Under the pieces are notes generated by a model. The model searched no databases. It was not told the origin of the DNA and worked only from the letters and a program-made list of their open reading frames with translations. From Agromyces protaetiae (GTDB taxonomy: Bacteria > Actinomycetota > Actinomycetes > Actinomycetales > Microbacteriaceae), in NCBI RefSeq assembly GCF_030866785.1, contig NZ_CP133018.1, positions 434,001-498,000 on the forward strand: 64,000 bases of DNA. Direction: 5' to 3'. Shown one piece after another: positions 1-8,903 of this stretch (its first letter is position 1; each line of letters opens with the position of its first letter). Both the position numbers and the translations under genes were made by a program.

Positions 1-513
1 GGGCGCCTGGCCGTCGAGCATCTGCTGACCTGTGTCGGCGAGGGCATCACGCTCGTCAACGGGCCGACGTCGATCCCGCAGTGCGCGAGCCGCCGCGAGG
101 GCGCGCTCGCCGCGCTCACCGAGCACGACGGCCCCCAGGCGCGGTTGACCGAGTACGAGGTCGCCGAGATGACGATCGACGCGGGTTTCGAGGTCGGCGT
201 GCGGGTCGCCGCCGACGGCGCGCCGCGGCGGATCTTCTGCACGAACGACCAGCTCGCGACCGGGGTCATGCGCGGGTTGGCATCGGCCGGCGTGCGGGTT
301 CCCGACGAGGCATCCGTCGTCGGCTACGGCGACCTCTCGCTCGCGAGCCCCGAACACGACGTGCTCACCTCGGTGAACCAGCCCAAGCAGGCGCTCGGTG
401 CCGAAGCGGTGCAGCTGCTCCTCGAGGAGCTCACCGAGGGCGATCGGCACGAGCACGAGGCGCGGATGCTCCGGCCGGAGCTCGTCCTCAGATCCTCGAC
501 GCGCTCGCGGTAG
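1..513 (+). CDS. LacI/GalR-family transcriptional repressor, C-terminal part (truncated by window edge)
   Basis: The frame is open from the first base and ends at a TAG at 511-513, giving about 170 residues of the sugar-binding half of a LacI/GalR repressor. The DNA-binding helix-turn-helix lies outside the window. Visible family hallmarks are the segment IFCTNDQLATGVMRGL, then RVPDEASVVGYGD (the usual 'vP.disvvGyDD' strand, here with Gly-Asp), and the terminal RPELVLRSSTR signature. It sits about 350 bp upstream of the GH106 gene, whose promoter carries LacI-type operators. It is therefore one of two candidates, with the repressor at 17204, for controlling the rhamnoside genes. The ligand cannot be read from this fragment. 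Confidence 0.88.
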   Translation, partial: GRLAVEHLLTCVGEGITLVNGPTSIPQCASRREGALAALTEHDGPQARLTEYEVAEMTIDAGFEVGVRVAADGAPRRIFCTNDQLATGVMRGLASAGVRVPDEASVVGYGDLSLASPEHDVLTSVNQPKQALGAEAVQLLLEELTEGDRHEHEARMLRPELVLRSSTRSR

Positions 514-563
514 CGCCGAAGGCGATCGTCCGGCGCCGTGCCCACGCGCGAGCGCCGCCGGCG

Positions 564-649
564 AATCCTTGCTCAGGACGTTCAGGATGCCTCGCCGGCG
601 TGTCGCGCGCTACGCACCGCGTGTCGTACCGCGATTCCTGAGCTGGGAA
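564..649. repeat. Palindromic repeat family A, copy 1
   Basis: An element of about 86 bp in the 514-769 gap. It opens with AATCCTTGCTCAGGA and closes with TTCCTGAGCTGGGAA, which are near reverse complements (CTCAGGA against TCCTGAG). The interior is GC-rich and carries CGTGTCG-like words. Related elements lie at 33496 and 36165. I see no gene in the rest of 514-769. Confidence 0.6.
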
Positions 650-769
650 CGGTGACGGCGGCGTCCTGCCTGGCGGGACAGCCTGATGCGCGCCCGCCGA
701 CGGCGAGCCTGGCGCGCGCCCGTGGATGGCGCGGCTGGTGCGCGCCCGCCGACGTAGAGCGCCGGCCTC

Positions 770-825
770 TTGACGCGAAGCGGCGAGCTGCTTTACGTTT
801 TAATCGATTCAACTGAATCGATTGA
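770..825 (+). promoter_or_regulatory. Promoter with double LacI-type operator for the GH106 gene
   Basis: A -35 box TTGACG (770-775) and a -10 box TACGTT (794-799) are 18 bp apart. Two 12-bp palindrome-like sites follow directly: TTAATCGATTCA (800-811) and TGAATCGATTGA (814-825). Each differs by one base from TGAATCGATTCA. An operator placed at the transcription start means repression. Variants of the same site occur at 10458 and 10711. Confidence 0.75.
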
Positions 826-865
826 ATTCACCCTGTCCGGTCAACGACGATTGGAAGCCGTCACC

Positions 866-3800
866 GTGCCATTCCATCAACGCCGTACGCGGCGTGTGAG
901 AACGCTCCGTCTCGCCACCGTCACCGCCGCCATAGGCGCTCTCGTCGGCGGACTCCTCCTCCCGTCTGCGGCCACCGCGGCCCCCAATGCGGCGGCGATC
1001 CTCGCCGAGGATCCGCAGCTCGTCGTCCCCGGGTTCGACGTCGACGCCTTCGCCGCACCCGACGACGCGCGCCCCGCCGTGCTCTGGTTCTGGGATCGAG
1101 TGCAGAGCCGTGAGCAGGTCGAGGCCAAGCTCGACTCCATCCAGGCCGCCGGGTTCACCGAGACCGTCATCTTCCGATGGGCGTCGAACCTCCCCGAGGC
1201 GTATTTCAGCGAGGCCTGGTTCGACCGCGTCGAGCACCTGCTGAGCGCCGCACGCGATCGCGGACTGACCGTGTGGCTCAGCAATGACGCCCAGTTCCCG
1301 AGCGGATCGGCCGGTGGATTCATCATCAACGGCGGTCAGGTCGGCGACACGACCTACGAGCCGCGACCCGAACTCGGGGTGAAGACCCTCAAATACGACG
1401 GCGCCGCACTCCGGACCGGCGGCGGCCCGATCGAGCTGCACCCGCTGTTCGGCACCTCGCTCCGGCTCGAAGACGGGCGTATGGTCGCCGACTCGTCGAC
1501 CGCGCCCGGAATCACCCTGCTCCGTGACAGCGCGGACTGGACCGACTACACGGTCGTCGCCGACTTCGCGATCCGTCAGGCCACTGCCGGGTTCATGGTG
1601 CGTTCGAGCGATGACCGCAACGGATACCTCGTCGATGTGCGCACCGACGGCGGCGTCGACATCTGGCGCCAGACCAACGGCAACTTCACGCGGATCCATC
1701 CCAACACCCCGCGCCCAGGGTTCGACCCGACCGGCGACCACCGGATCGAGATCCAGGTCGCCGGCAACGAGATTCGCGTGACCCTCGACGACATCGCCCT
1801 GCCGGTCGTCACCGACTCGGCGCATCCGGCCGGCGGCGTCGGCATGCGCGTCGACGGGCCCCAGGTGTGGGAGCTCGACGACCTGGCCGTCACCGCAACC
1901 GACGGCGCCGAGCTGTTCGCCTCGGCGTTCGACGACGACGCGGCGCTCGCCGCGTGGGACACCGAAGCCCGCTACCTCGAGAACGTCGTCGCGGTCACCG
2001 CGCGGCCCGCATCCGGCGAGGGCGCGAACGACGTCGACCAGATCATCGACGTCACCGACGCCTACCGCAGCGAGTCCGGTGAGTGGACGGCGCCCGAGGG
2101 CCAGTGGCGCCTCGAGGCGTACAGCTGGGCGCCGCGCGGCGGCGACCGGGCCCACTATGCCGACGTCATGAGTGCCGAGGCGCAGCAGCTCTACCTCGAC
2201 ATCATCTACGACGAGTACTACGAGCGCTTCTCCGAGTACTTCGGCACGACGTTCATCGGCTTCGCCGACGACGAGCCCGAGGTCGGCCGCCACGGCGACG
2301 ACCTGCCGCCGTGGTCGCCGGATCTCGGCGACCGGATCGAGGACGGTGGGCTTCCGCTCGCCGCGATGATCGCCTCGATCTACCAGGACTTCGGCGCCGG
2401 AGGCGACGAGCTCCGCGCGAAGTACTACCAGGAGATGTCGGACCAGTGGGCCGACACGTACTGGAAGTCGAAGTTCGAGTGGGCCGACGAGCACGGGATC
2501 AACATGATCTCGAACCCGCTCTACGACGAGTACGGGCCGGCCGGCCGGCTCCACGAGAGCGGCAACCTGATGACCATGCACCAGTGGGCGCAGGTGCCGG
2601 GCACCGACCTCATCTACGACCACGTCGAACGAGGCTACGTGCGGCACCTGCCGCGCGAACCAGCGAGCGTGGCGCATCAGCTCGGATACCCGCTCGTCTA
2701 CGACGAGATGATGGGCGCCACCGGCTGGCACAAGACGGTCGAGGACTCGCGCGTCGGCGTTGCCATGTCGGCGGTGCGCGGCATCAACAAGGCGCTCTAT
2801 CACGCGACGTTCGACGCCCCGCTGACCGCTCCCTACCCGCCCGTCTACGGCGACACCAATGTGTGGTGGAAGTTCGTGCCGCAGTTGAACGAGTGGACGG
2901 CTCGGCTCATGCAATTCGGCCGGCACACCACCGCGGCCGAGACAGGGCTCGTGCAGATGCAGCGCGCTGCTGAGATGGTGCAGCGTGGTGACGAGGCATC
3001 CGTCGACGTGCCGTACTACGCGGCGCAGCGCGGCCTCGAGGACGTGCAGATCGACTTCGACATCGTGGACGAGGGCGCGTTGAGCGATGACGCGGCCAAC
3101 CTCGCGCACGCGGTCGTGACCGACGACGGCGCGTTGCAGGTCGGTGAGGTGCAGTACCGGACCATCGTGGTGCCGAGTGCGCCGGTGATGTCGCTGGCGG
3201 CCGCGGAGCGGCTGCTCGAATTCGTCGAGGCCGGTGGCGAGGTCGTCTTCGCCGGCGGTGCGCCCGAGCGTGAGATCGGTCAGCGCGACGGTGAGCTCGC
3301 CGAGGTGGTCGCGGCGATGATCGCGGCCGGCGGTGAGCGGGTGGTCGTGACGGCGGATGCCGCGGACGCCGGTGCTGCGGCGGCCGGGTTCGGCCGGGCG
3401 GCGGTGACGCTCGCGGAGCCCGACTCGCAGGTGCGGGTGCTGCGGTTCGAGCAGGACGGCACGTCGGGCTTCATGCTTCTCAACGAGGGCACCGAGGCGG
3501 TATCGACGGACGTCACGTTCGGCGTGGCGGGCGTGCCCGTGCTCTGGGACCCGGACACCGGCGACGTCGGCGAGCTGGCGACGTACCGGATCGGCGACGC
3601 ATCGACGACGGCACCGCTCACGCTCGAGCCGTTCGTGCCCGTCGGCGTGACGGTCTCGCCCGAGATGACCCCGTCTGCGCACGCGCTCGAGGTCGACGGA
3701 CCCGCGAAGGTCGTCGGCGTGACCGCCGAGGACGGCACGATGAGTGTCGACCTGCGAAGCGACACCGCGGGGGAGACCTCGGTGCTCGCGACCGACGGCG

Positions 3801-4762
3801 CGATGCTGTTCTCCGGCACGCACACCGCGCCCGAGCTGCCCGGTGCGGTCGCGCTGGACGGCACCTGGTCGGTCGCGGTCGGCACCGGCTCGGCACAGAA
3901 CCGCGAACTCGGGTCGTGGACGGAGTTCGCGCCGAACCACTCCGGCGATGTGACCTACACGCGCGACGTCGACGTGCCGGACGCGGATGTCTCGTGGGTG
4001 CTCGATCTCGGCGATGTCAGAAATGCCGCGCTCGTCGAGGTCGACGGCGAGCAGGTCGCCAGCGTCGTCAATGCGCCGTTCCGGGTCGACCTCGGTGGTC
4101 TGCTCGAGCCGGGAACGCACGAGATCTCGGTCACGGTGACGAACACCGACGCCAACGCGCGCGGCGGCATCTACACGTCGGGCCTGCTCGGCCCGGTCGC
4201 GCTGACGCCGTACACGACGACGACGGTCGAGCTCGCCGAGTACCAGGCACCGGACCCCGTGCTCACGGTCGCGCATGCGACCGTCGCGCCGGGTGACGAG
4301 CAGGTCGTCACCGGCAGCGGCTTCGCGGGCGAGGCCGAGTACGCGCTCGAGCTGCAGTCCGAGCCGGTCGCGCTCGGCACGGTCGGCACGGACGCCGAGG
4401 GCGGGTTCACGTTCGCCTTCACCGTGCCGCAGGACCTGACCGCCGGCGAGCATGCCGTCGTGGCGTTCGCCGACGGGGTCGAGGTCGCGCGAGCGTCCTT
4501 CACGGTCGTGGTGGACGGCGGGCCGGGTGGTCCTGGTGGTCCCGGTGGTCCGGGTGGTCCCGGCGGTCCCGGTGGTGGCGACACCGGCGGTGGCCCGGGC
4601 GAGCCCGGCACCCCGCCAGGATCCTCCGGTGGTGACGGCGGCTCGCTGGCCTCGACCGGTGTGACCGGCGTCGTCGCACTGCTCCTCGCCGCCGCGGCCC
4701 TGCTCGGCCTGGGCCTGCTCGCCAAGCGCCGCGGCTCCCTGCGCCGCATCCGCTCGGAGTGA
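866..4762 (+). CDS. Cell-wall-anchored GH106-type glycoside hydrolase (probable alpha-L-rhamnosidase)
   Basis: A secreted enzyme of 1298 residues, predicted to release L-rhamnose from plant or polysaccharide rhamnosides outside the cell. Start GTG 866 follows GGAAG by 8 nt; the upstream in-frame TTG at 770 falls in the promoter. A signal peptide covers residues 1-38 (Arg-rich, then hydrophobic, ATA/AP cleavage). The GH106-like catalytic part begins near residue 62 with RPAVLWFWD and LSNDAQFPSGSAGG. It is interrupted at about 222-345 by a jelly-roll, LamG/DUF1080-like insert, then resumes with HESGNLMTMHQW and a 'GYPLVYDEMMGATGW' stretch. A galactose-binding-like beta-sandwich (about 990-1105), an Ig-like domain, a Gly-Pro-rich stalk and the sortase signal LASTG (1261-1265) with a hydrophobic segment and Arg/Lys tail follow. 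The GH106 assignment rests on motif similarity; rhamnose specificity is inferred from the neighbours. Confidence 0.8.
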   Translation: MPFHQRRTRRVRTLRLATVTAAIGALVGGLLLPSAATAAPNAAAILAEDPQLVVPGFDVDAFAAPDDARPAVLWFWDRVQSREQVEAKLDSIQAAGFTETVIFRWASNLPEAYFSEAWFDRVEHLLSAARDRGLTVWLSNDAQFPSGSAGGFIINGGQVGDTTYEPRPELGVKTLKYDGAALRTGGGPIELHPLFGTSLRLEDGRMVADSSTAPGITLLRDSADWTDYTVVADFAIRQATAGFMVRSSDDRNGYLVDVRTDGGVDIWRQTNGNFTRIHPNTPRPGFDPTGDHRIEIQVAGNEIRVTLDDIALPVVTDSAHPAGGVGMRVDGPQVWELDDLAVTATDGAELFASAFDDDAALAAWDTEARYLENVVAVTARPASGEGANDVDQIIDVTDAYRSESGEWTAPEGQWRLEAYSWAPRGGDRAHYADVMSAEAQQLYLDIIYDEYYERFSEYFGTTFIGFADDEPEVGRHGDDLPPWSPDLGDRIEDGGLPLAAMIASIYQDFGAGGDELRAKYYQEMSDQWADTYWKSKFEWADEHGINMISNPLYDEYGPAGRLHESGNLMTMHQWAQVPGTDLIYDHVERGYVRHLPREPASVAHQLGYPLVYDEMMGATGWHKTVEDSRVGVAMSAVRGINKALYHATFDAPLTAPYPPVYGDTNVWWKFVPQLNEWTARLMQFGRHTTAAETGLVQMQRAAEMVQRGDEASVDVPYYAAQRGLEDVQIDFDIVDEGALSDDAANLAHAVVTDDGALQVGEVQYRTIVVPSAPVMSLAAAERLLEFVEAGGEVVFAGGAPEREIGQRDGELAEVVAAMIAAGGERVVVTADAADAGAAAAGFGRAAVTLAEPDSQVRVLRFEQDGTSGFMLLNEGTEAVSTDVTFGVAGVPVLWDPDTGDVGELATYRIGDASTTAPLTLEPFVPVGVTVSPEMTPSAHALEVDGPAKVVGVTAEDGTMSVDLRSDTAGETSVLATDGAMLFSGTHTAPELPGAVALDGTWSVAVGTGSAQNRELGSWTEFAPNHSGDVTYTRDVDVPDADVSWVLDLGDVRNAALVEVDGEQVASVVNAPFRVDLGGLLEPGTHEISVTVTNTDANARGGIYTSGLLGPVALTPYTTTTVELAEYQAPDPVLTVAHATVAPGDEQVVTGSGFAGEAEYALELQSEPVALGTVGTDAEGGFTFAFTVPQDLTAGEHAVVAFADGVEVARASFTVVVDGGPGGPGGPGGPGGPGGPGGGDTGGGPGEPGTPPGSSGGDGGSLASTGVTGVVALLLAAAALLGLGLLAKRRGSLRRIRSE

Positions 4763-4790
4763 CCGGGGCGGCCCCCACCGCCTGAACCAG

Positions 4791-4835
4791 ACGCCGGCCC
4801 GTCGACACGCAGCACGCGTGACGGCGGGCCGGCGT
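4791..4835 (+). terminator. Hairpin after the GH106 gene
   Basis: An 11-bp perfect inverted repeat, ACGCCGGCCCG (4791-4801) with CGGGCCGGCGT (4825-4835), lies 28 bp past the stop. There is no T-run, so it may be a U-less terminator or a mRNA-end stabiliser. I see no gene in the rest of 4763-5083. Confidence 0.5.
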
Positions 4836-5083
4836 CGTCGTGCGCCGGCCGAGACCTGAGGCGTCATCCCGAGGCCGCGACCAGTCGTCGGGAGATTCGG
4901 CCGACACGCCGCGTGCGACCGGTGGATCGTCGGCGTGGCGTCGGATGTTCCCGACGACTCGCCGCGAGCCCGCGCCGCGGGCGTTCGGATGCTTCGGCGG
5001 ATGAGCATGCACGAAACCCAGAATGCATACTAGGATGCGGATGGTGTGGCATCGGTGCCGCACCGCACAGGAAGGGGCATCCG

Positions 5084-5524
5084 ATGCTGGGAAGCCAGGT
5101 TCAGATCCGCCGTCGCGTCGGGCTCGCCGTCGCGCTGAGCGGGGTCGTCGTGGCGCTGGGCGCGATCGCAGCGCCGGCGGCCGCGATGGCCGAAACGCCG
5201 CCGAGCGCTGCCGCGGGTTCGGTCGACTTCGGGGCCGTCACACTCGTCGAGGGCGGGGCGGCCGTCACCGCGTCGGTCACCATCACCTGTGGCCCGGGCA
5301 CGGTGTCTCCCGTGCCCTTCGGGCTCAAGATCGTGCAGGTCGATCTCAATGGCGGCGTCGCGTCCGGGGCGGTCACCGGCATCGGGAGCTGCGGTGAGCC
5401 CACGACGGTCGCGCTGCACTCCACGGGCGACCTGTTCGCGGTCGGCCCGGCGTCGGGCCAGGTGTACGCCCTCCAGGCGGGCGGGCCGGTCACGCGCGCG
5501 AGGCACTTCCAGATCATGGGCTGA
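5084..5524 (+). CDS. Small secreted protein of unknown function
   Basis: A 146-residue protein. ATG 5084 has a good ribosome site (GGAAGGGG, about 7 nt upstream). An N-terminal signal peptide is clear: charged QIRRR, then a hydrophobic run and an AAPAAAMA-AE cleavage region near residues 27-33. The mature part, about 110 residues, is rich in Gly, Val and Thr with a predicted beta pattern. It has two cysteines (VTITCGPG and GIGSCGEP) that could form a disulfide. I recognise no family. It lies between the GH106 gene and the convergent importer operon, ending at a shared strong hairpin, and no rhamnose operator precedes it, so a role in rhamnoside use is not shown. Confidence 0.7.
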   Translation: MLGSQVQIRRRVGLAVALSGVVVALGAIAAPAAAMAETPPSAAAGSVDFGAVTLVEGGAAVTASVTITCGPGTVSPVPFGLKIVQVDLNGGVASGAVTGIGSCGEPTTVALHSTGDLFAVGPASGQVYALQAGGPVTRARHFQIMG

Positions 5525-5598
5525 GCCGGATCACGGGCTGACCCGGATCACGGGCTGACTCGGCTCGCCGGCTGAGCGACGGGAACCACGCAGAAACG

Positions 5599-5632
5599 GC
5601 GGATGCCCCGGGCATGAGCCCGGGGCATCCGC
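5599..5632. terminator. Strong bidirectional terminator hairpin
   Basis: A perfect 15-bp stem (5599-5613 with 5618-5632; left arm GCGGATGCCCCGGGC) closes on a 4-nt ATGA loop. It lies between the convergent small secreted gene and the RhaS gene and can serve both. Just upstream (5524-5560) the 16-nt unit CCGGATCACGGGCTGA occurs twice in tandem. Confidence 0.8.
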
Positions 5633-5654
5633 TGTCTGAGGTGACGACGAAGAC

Positions 5655-6719
5655 TTAGAAGTCGTAGTCGTCGATGTTGTCGGCGTTGAAGACCGTCGGC
5701 GGGCCGACGATGACGACGCCGCCCTCACCGACCTCACGCTCGCCGAGCTCGCCGGCCTCGAAGGTGTCACCCTCGGCGCCGGTGATGGTGCCGTCGGCCA
5801 GCGCCTTGCCGGCGAACGCCGACACGTAGCCGAGCTGAGCCGGGTCCCAGAGCGCGAACTCGGTGACGGTGCCGTCCTTGACGAACGGACGCATCTCGTT
5901 CGGCAGACCGAGGCCGGTCAGCGCGACCTGGCCCTTGTACTCCGACGTCGAGAGGTAGCGAGCCGTCGCGGCGATGCCGACCGTGGTGGGCGAGATGATG
6001 CCCTTCAGGTTCGGGTACGCCTGCATGAGGCCCTGGGCCTCCTGGAACGACTTGGTGTCGTCGTCGTCGCCGTAGACCTTCGCGACGAGCGTGATGTCCG
6101 CGTAGTCGGGGTTGGAGTCGAGCTCCTCCTCGATGTACTTGATCCACTCGTTCTGGTTGGTCGCGTTCGCCGTCGCCGACAGGATCGCGATCTCGCCCGA
6201 GCCGCCGATCTGCTCAGCGATGAGCTCGACCTGGATCAGCGCGACGTCCTTCGCGACCACCTGGCTGATGAACACGTCGCGGCAGTCGGGGTTCGTGTCC
6301 GAGTCGAACGCGACGATCTTCGCGCCACCGGCGCGCGCCTCTTCGAGCGACGAGCACACCGCGTCGGGGTCGTTCGCCGCGATCACGATGACGTTCGTGC
6401 CGGCCTGCGTCTCCGCGTTGATGAACGAGACCTGGCTCGACGCGCTCGCGTCGAGCGGTCCGACGACCTCGCTGGATGCGAAGCCGGCGGCCTCAGCGCC
6501 CTCTTCGCCGCCACCGAGCACGACGTCGGTGTACGGGTTGTTCAGCTGCTTCGGGATGAAGGTGATGGTCTGGTCGCCGTCCGAGCCCGAGCCGCCGCCT
6601 TCACCGCCTCCGCCGCCATCGCTTGCACACCCCGTCATGACCAGTGCGGCCGAGGCCGCGACCGCGACCACTGCTGCGAGTCGCCGTGCCTTTCGGGTCC
6701 GATTGCGAATCAACTCCAT
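5655..6719 (-). CDS. rhaS: Rhamnose-type ABC importer, substrate-binding lipoprotein
   Basis: A 354-residue periplasmic-binding protein of the RhaS/LsrB group that delivers sugar to the RhaP/RhaQ/RhaT membrane complex. ATG at 6719 follows GGGAAGAACA. The N-terminus has an Arg-rich n-region, a hydrophobic run and the lipobox LVMTGC (Cys31), then a Gly/Ser-rich linker, so it is membrane-anchored on the outside. The core opens with ITFIPKQLNNPYTDVVLGG and continues with VIVIAANDPDAVCSSL and KIVAFDSDTN, as in sugar-binding family 4 proteins. It is the last gene of the four-gene minus-strand importer operon. Rhamnose as ligand is inferred from RhaS likeness and from the two rhamnosidases in the same regulon; autoinducer-2 is the main alternative. 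Confidence 0.82.
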   Translation of the reverse strand: MELIRNRTRKARRLAAVVAVAASAALVMTGCASDGGGGGEGGGSGSDGDQTITFIPKQLNNPYTDVVLGGGEEGAEAAGFASSEVVGPLDASASSQVSFINAETQAGTNVIVIAANDPDAVCSSLEEARAGGAKIVAFDSDTNPDCRDVFISQVVAKDVALIQVELIAEQIGGSGEIAILSATANATNQNEWIKYIEEELDSNPDYADITLVAKVYGDDDDTKSFQEAQGLMQAYPNLKGIISPTTVGIAATARYLSTSEYKGQVALTGLGLPNEMRPFVKDGTVTEFALWDPAQLGYVSAFAGKALADGTITGAEGDTFEAGELGEREVGEGGVVIVGPPTVFNADNIDDYDF

Positions 6720-6760
6720 TGTTCTTCCCTTTCATTGGGCGCCCGGTGCCAGGCGCTCGC

Positions 6761-7861
6761 TCATCCCAAGGAGGTTGCCTGGGGAAGCTCTCTCTTGATG
6801 CGCCGATCGTGGCGCCATTTGGCGATCGCGGCGAAGATGCTCGGTGCGACGACCGACGCGATCAGCAGCGTGCCGGTGACAATGATCAGCACGACGTCGG
6901 ACACACGCCCGAGCCGGAGGGCGTAGTTGATGACGCCGATGATCAGGACGCCCGCGACGACGCCGGGGATCGACCCCTTGCCGCCGAAGATCGACACGCC
7001 GCCGAGCAGCACGGCCGCGATGACCGCGAGCTCGAGTCCGCTCGCGTTGTCCGAGCGGGCGCTCGAGTAGCGCAGCGTCCAGTAGATGCCCGCGAGTGCG
7101 GAGACCGTGCCCGAGCTGACGTAGAGCCAGAACTTCGCGCGGGAGACGTTGATGCCGACGAAACGCGCCGCCTCCTTGCTGAAGCCGAGGGCGTACAGGC
7201 CCCGGCCGAACGGCGTGAAGTGGAGCAGCACGCCGAAGAACAGGATGACGATGACGACACCGATCATGACCGTCGGGATGCCCGTCGCGCCGATCTTCGA
7301 GGTGAAGAAGGCGGTCAGCTCGGGCGGGAAGTTCGCCACCGCGTTGTCGCCGATGACGACGAGCGCGAGCCCGCGGAACAGCGCGAGCGTACCGATCGTC
7401 ACGGCGAGGGACGGGAGCCCGAGCACCGCCACGAGGAATCCGTTGAACGCGCCCGCGACGACGCCCGCGACCAGGCTGAGCACGAGCGCCAGCTCGATGC
7501 CGACGCCGGCCTGCCAGAGCACGCCCAGCAGCGCGCTCGTGAGCCCCGCGATGCTGGCCACCGACAGGTCGATCTCGCCGGTGATGATGATGAGCGTCAT
7601 CGGCATGGCGATGAGCAGCACCGGGATCACGTCGAGCAGCAGGAAGCCGGTCGTGACCGGTGAGGCGAACCGGGGGATCGTGATCATCGCGATCACGATC
7701 GCCGCGATCAGGACGTAGATCATGGCCGCGTCGCGACCCAGCAGGATCCGTCGCCAACCGGTGCGGCCGGTGATCTCCGCCTCGATGATGCCGGCGCTCG
7801 TGGTACCGGTGCCGGGCGTGCCGGGCGTCTGGGTCGGGGCGGTCTTCACGGGTTCAGACAT
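6761..7861 (-). CDS. rhaQ: Rhamnose-type ABC importer, permease subunit 2
   Basis: A 366-residue inner-membrane permease of the BPD_transp_2 (ribose/RbsC-like) family. ATG at 7861 overlaps the end of the upstream permease by 8 nt, so translation is coupled. The first 45 residues are a Thr/Pro-rich cytoplasmic tail. About 8-10 hydrophobic segments follow, with the family motif MTLIIITGEIDLSVASIAGL near residue 100 and GVSIFGGKGSIPGVVAGVLII near the C-terminus. It pairs with RhaP to form the translocation channel. Subunit names follow the rhizobial rhaSTPQ scheme and are by position rather than by a distinguishing motif. Confidence 0.8.
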   Translation of the reverse strand: MSEPVKTAPTQTPGTPGTGTTSAGIIEAEITGRTGWRRILLGRDAAMIYVLIAAIVIAMITIPRFASPVTTGFLLLDVIPVLLIAMPMTLIIITGEIDLSVASIAGLTSALLGVLWQAGVGIELALVLSLVAGVVAGAFNGFLVAVLGLPSLAVTIGTLALFRGLALVVIGDNAVANFPPELTAFFTSKIGATGIPTVMIGVVIVILFFGVLLHFTPFGRGLYALGFSKEAARFVGINVSRAKFWLYVSSGTVSALAGIYWTLRYSSARSDNASGLELAVIAAVLLGGVSIFGGKGSIPGVVAGVLIIGVINYALRLGRVSDVVLIIVTGTLLIASVVAPSIFAAIAKWRHDRRIKRELPQATSLG

Positions 7862-8903
7862 CTCGGGCCTCACTGATACGGAGCTTCTTCGCTGTGCGAA
7901 GGCTTGCGATGCGATCGATGACGATGGCGGCGATGATGAGCACGCCGACGATGGCCTGCTGCCAGAACTTGTCCACGCGCAGGGCCGTGAGCGCACTCGT
8001 GATCGTCGTGAGCAGGAGCGCGCCGATCGCAGCTCCGTAGACGGACCCGCTGCCGCCGAAGATCGCGACGCCGCCGACCACCGCAGCGGCGACCACGTCG
8101 AGCTCCATGCCGCTGCCGGTCGTCGCCCCGACCGAGTTGAACCGCGAGGCGTAGAGCACACCCGCGAGTCCCGCGAGCACGCCGTTCGCGAGGAAGGCGA
8201 GGAACACGCGCTTGGTGACCGGGATGCCGAACACGCGGGCCGCCTCGGGGTCGGACCCGATCGCGTACAGGTCGCGGCCGGACCGCGTGCCGGAGAGCAC
8301 GACGCCGATGACGACGACCACCGCGATCGCCAGCAGGGTGATGATCGGGAATCCGAGGATCGTGTCGACGGAGAGTGCGCCGAACGCGTCGGGACGGTCG
8401 CCGGCGAAGTACTGGGTGCCGCCGGCCCACGCGTTGTTCAAGCCGCGATAGATGTAGAGCGTACCGAGCGTGATCACCAGCGCCGGAACGCCGGCGAGAG
8501 TGACGAGCAGGCCGTTGATCGCGCCGAGCACCGCGCCGAGCGCGATGCCGGCGAGGAACACCACCACGATCGGGATGCCCTCGACGTTCGCGAACAGCGA
8601 GCCGGTCATGAACGCGACGAGACCCAGGATCGACCCCACCGAGAGGTCGACGTTGCGGGTGATGATCACGATCGCCTGGCCCGCGGCGAGGATGATCATG
8701 ATCGTCGCGTTGAGCAGGAGGTCTTTCGTACCCTGCGGGCTCAGGAAGAGCGGGTTCGCGGCGTACGTGACCACGACGAGGATGATGAGCGCGAGCGCGA
8801 CCGGCGTCTCGCGGGCCCGGAGCACGGACCCCAGAGGCGAGGTCCGCTTGCTCGGACCGCCCGCGGCGGCCGAGCGCTCCGGCTTCAGATCGGTCGAGCT
8901 CAC
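7854..8903 (-). CDS. rhaP: Rhamnose-type ABC importer, permease subunit 1
   Basis: A 349-residue membrane permease of the RbsC-like family. The chosen start is GTG 8903, which overlaps the ATPase stop as GTGA. The frame stays open further upstream, but that part lies inside the ATPase gene. A cytoplasmic lead of about 40 residues is followed by membrane segments with IVIITRNVDLSVGSILGLVAFM and GGVAIFGGSGSVYGAAIGALLL, the paired motifs of this family. It is the second gene of the importer operon and is predicted to form a heterodimer with the downstream permease. Confidence 0.82.
   Translation of the reverse strand: MSSTDLKPERSAAAGGPSKRTSPLGSVLRARETPVALALIILVVVTYAANPLFLSPQGTKDLLLNATIMIILAAGQAIVIITRNVDLSVGSILGLVAFMTGSLFANVEGIPIVVVFLAGIALGAVLGAINGLLVTLAGVPALVITLGTLYIYRGLNNAWAGGTQYFAGDRPDAFGALSVDTILGFPIITLLAIAVVVVIGVVLSGTRSGRDLYAIGSDPEAARVFGIPVTKRVFLAFLANGVLAGLAGVLYASRFNSVGATTGSGMELDVVAAAVVGGVAIFGGSGSVYGAAIGALLLTTITSALTALRVDKFWQQAIVGVLIIAAIVIDRIASLRTAKKLRISEARDV

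Noticed and set aside
564..649. Family A elements as insertion sequences
   Set aside because: They are under 140 bp and carry no transposase gene, so at most they are non-autonomous.
770..865. Start of the GH106 protein at TTG 770
   Set aside because: The codon overlaps the -35 box and the added residues would precede the signal peptide; GTG 866 has a ribosome site.
809..5008. A 1399-codon open frame antisense to the GH106 gene
   Set aside because: It mirrors the high-GC codon pattern of the sense gene, gives an Arg/His/Asp-rich product with no recognisable domain, and the sense gene has a signal peptide, domains and a promoter.
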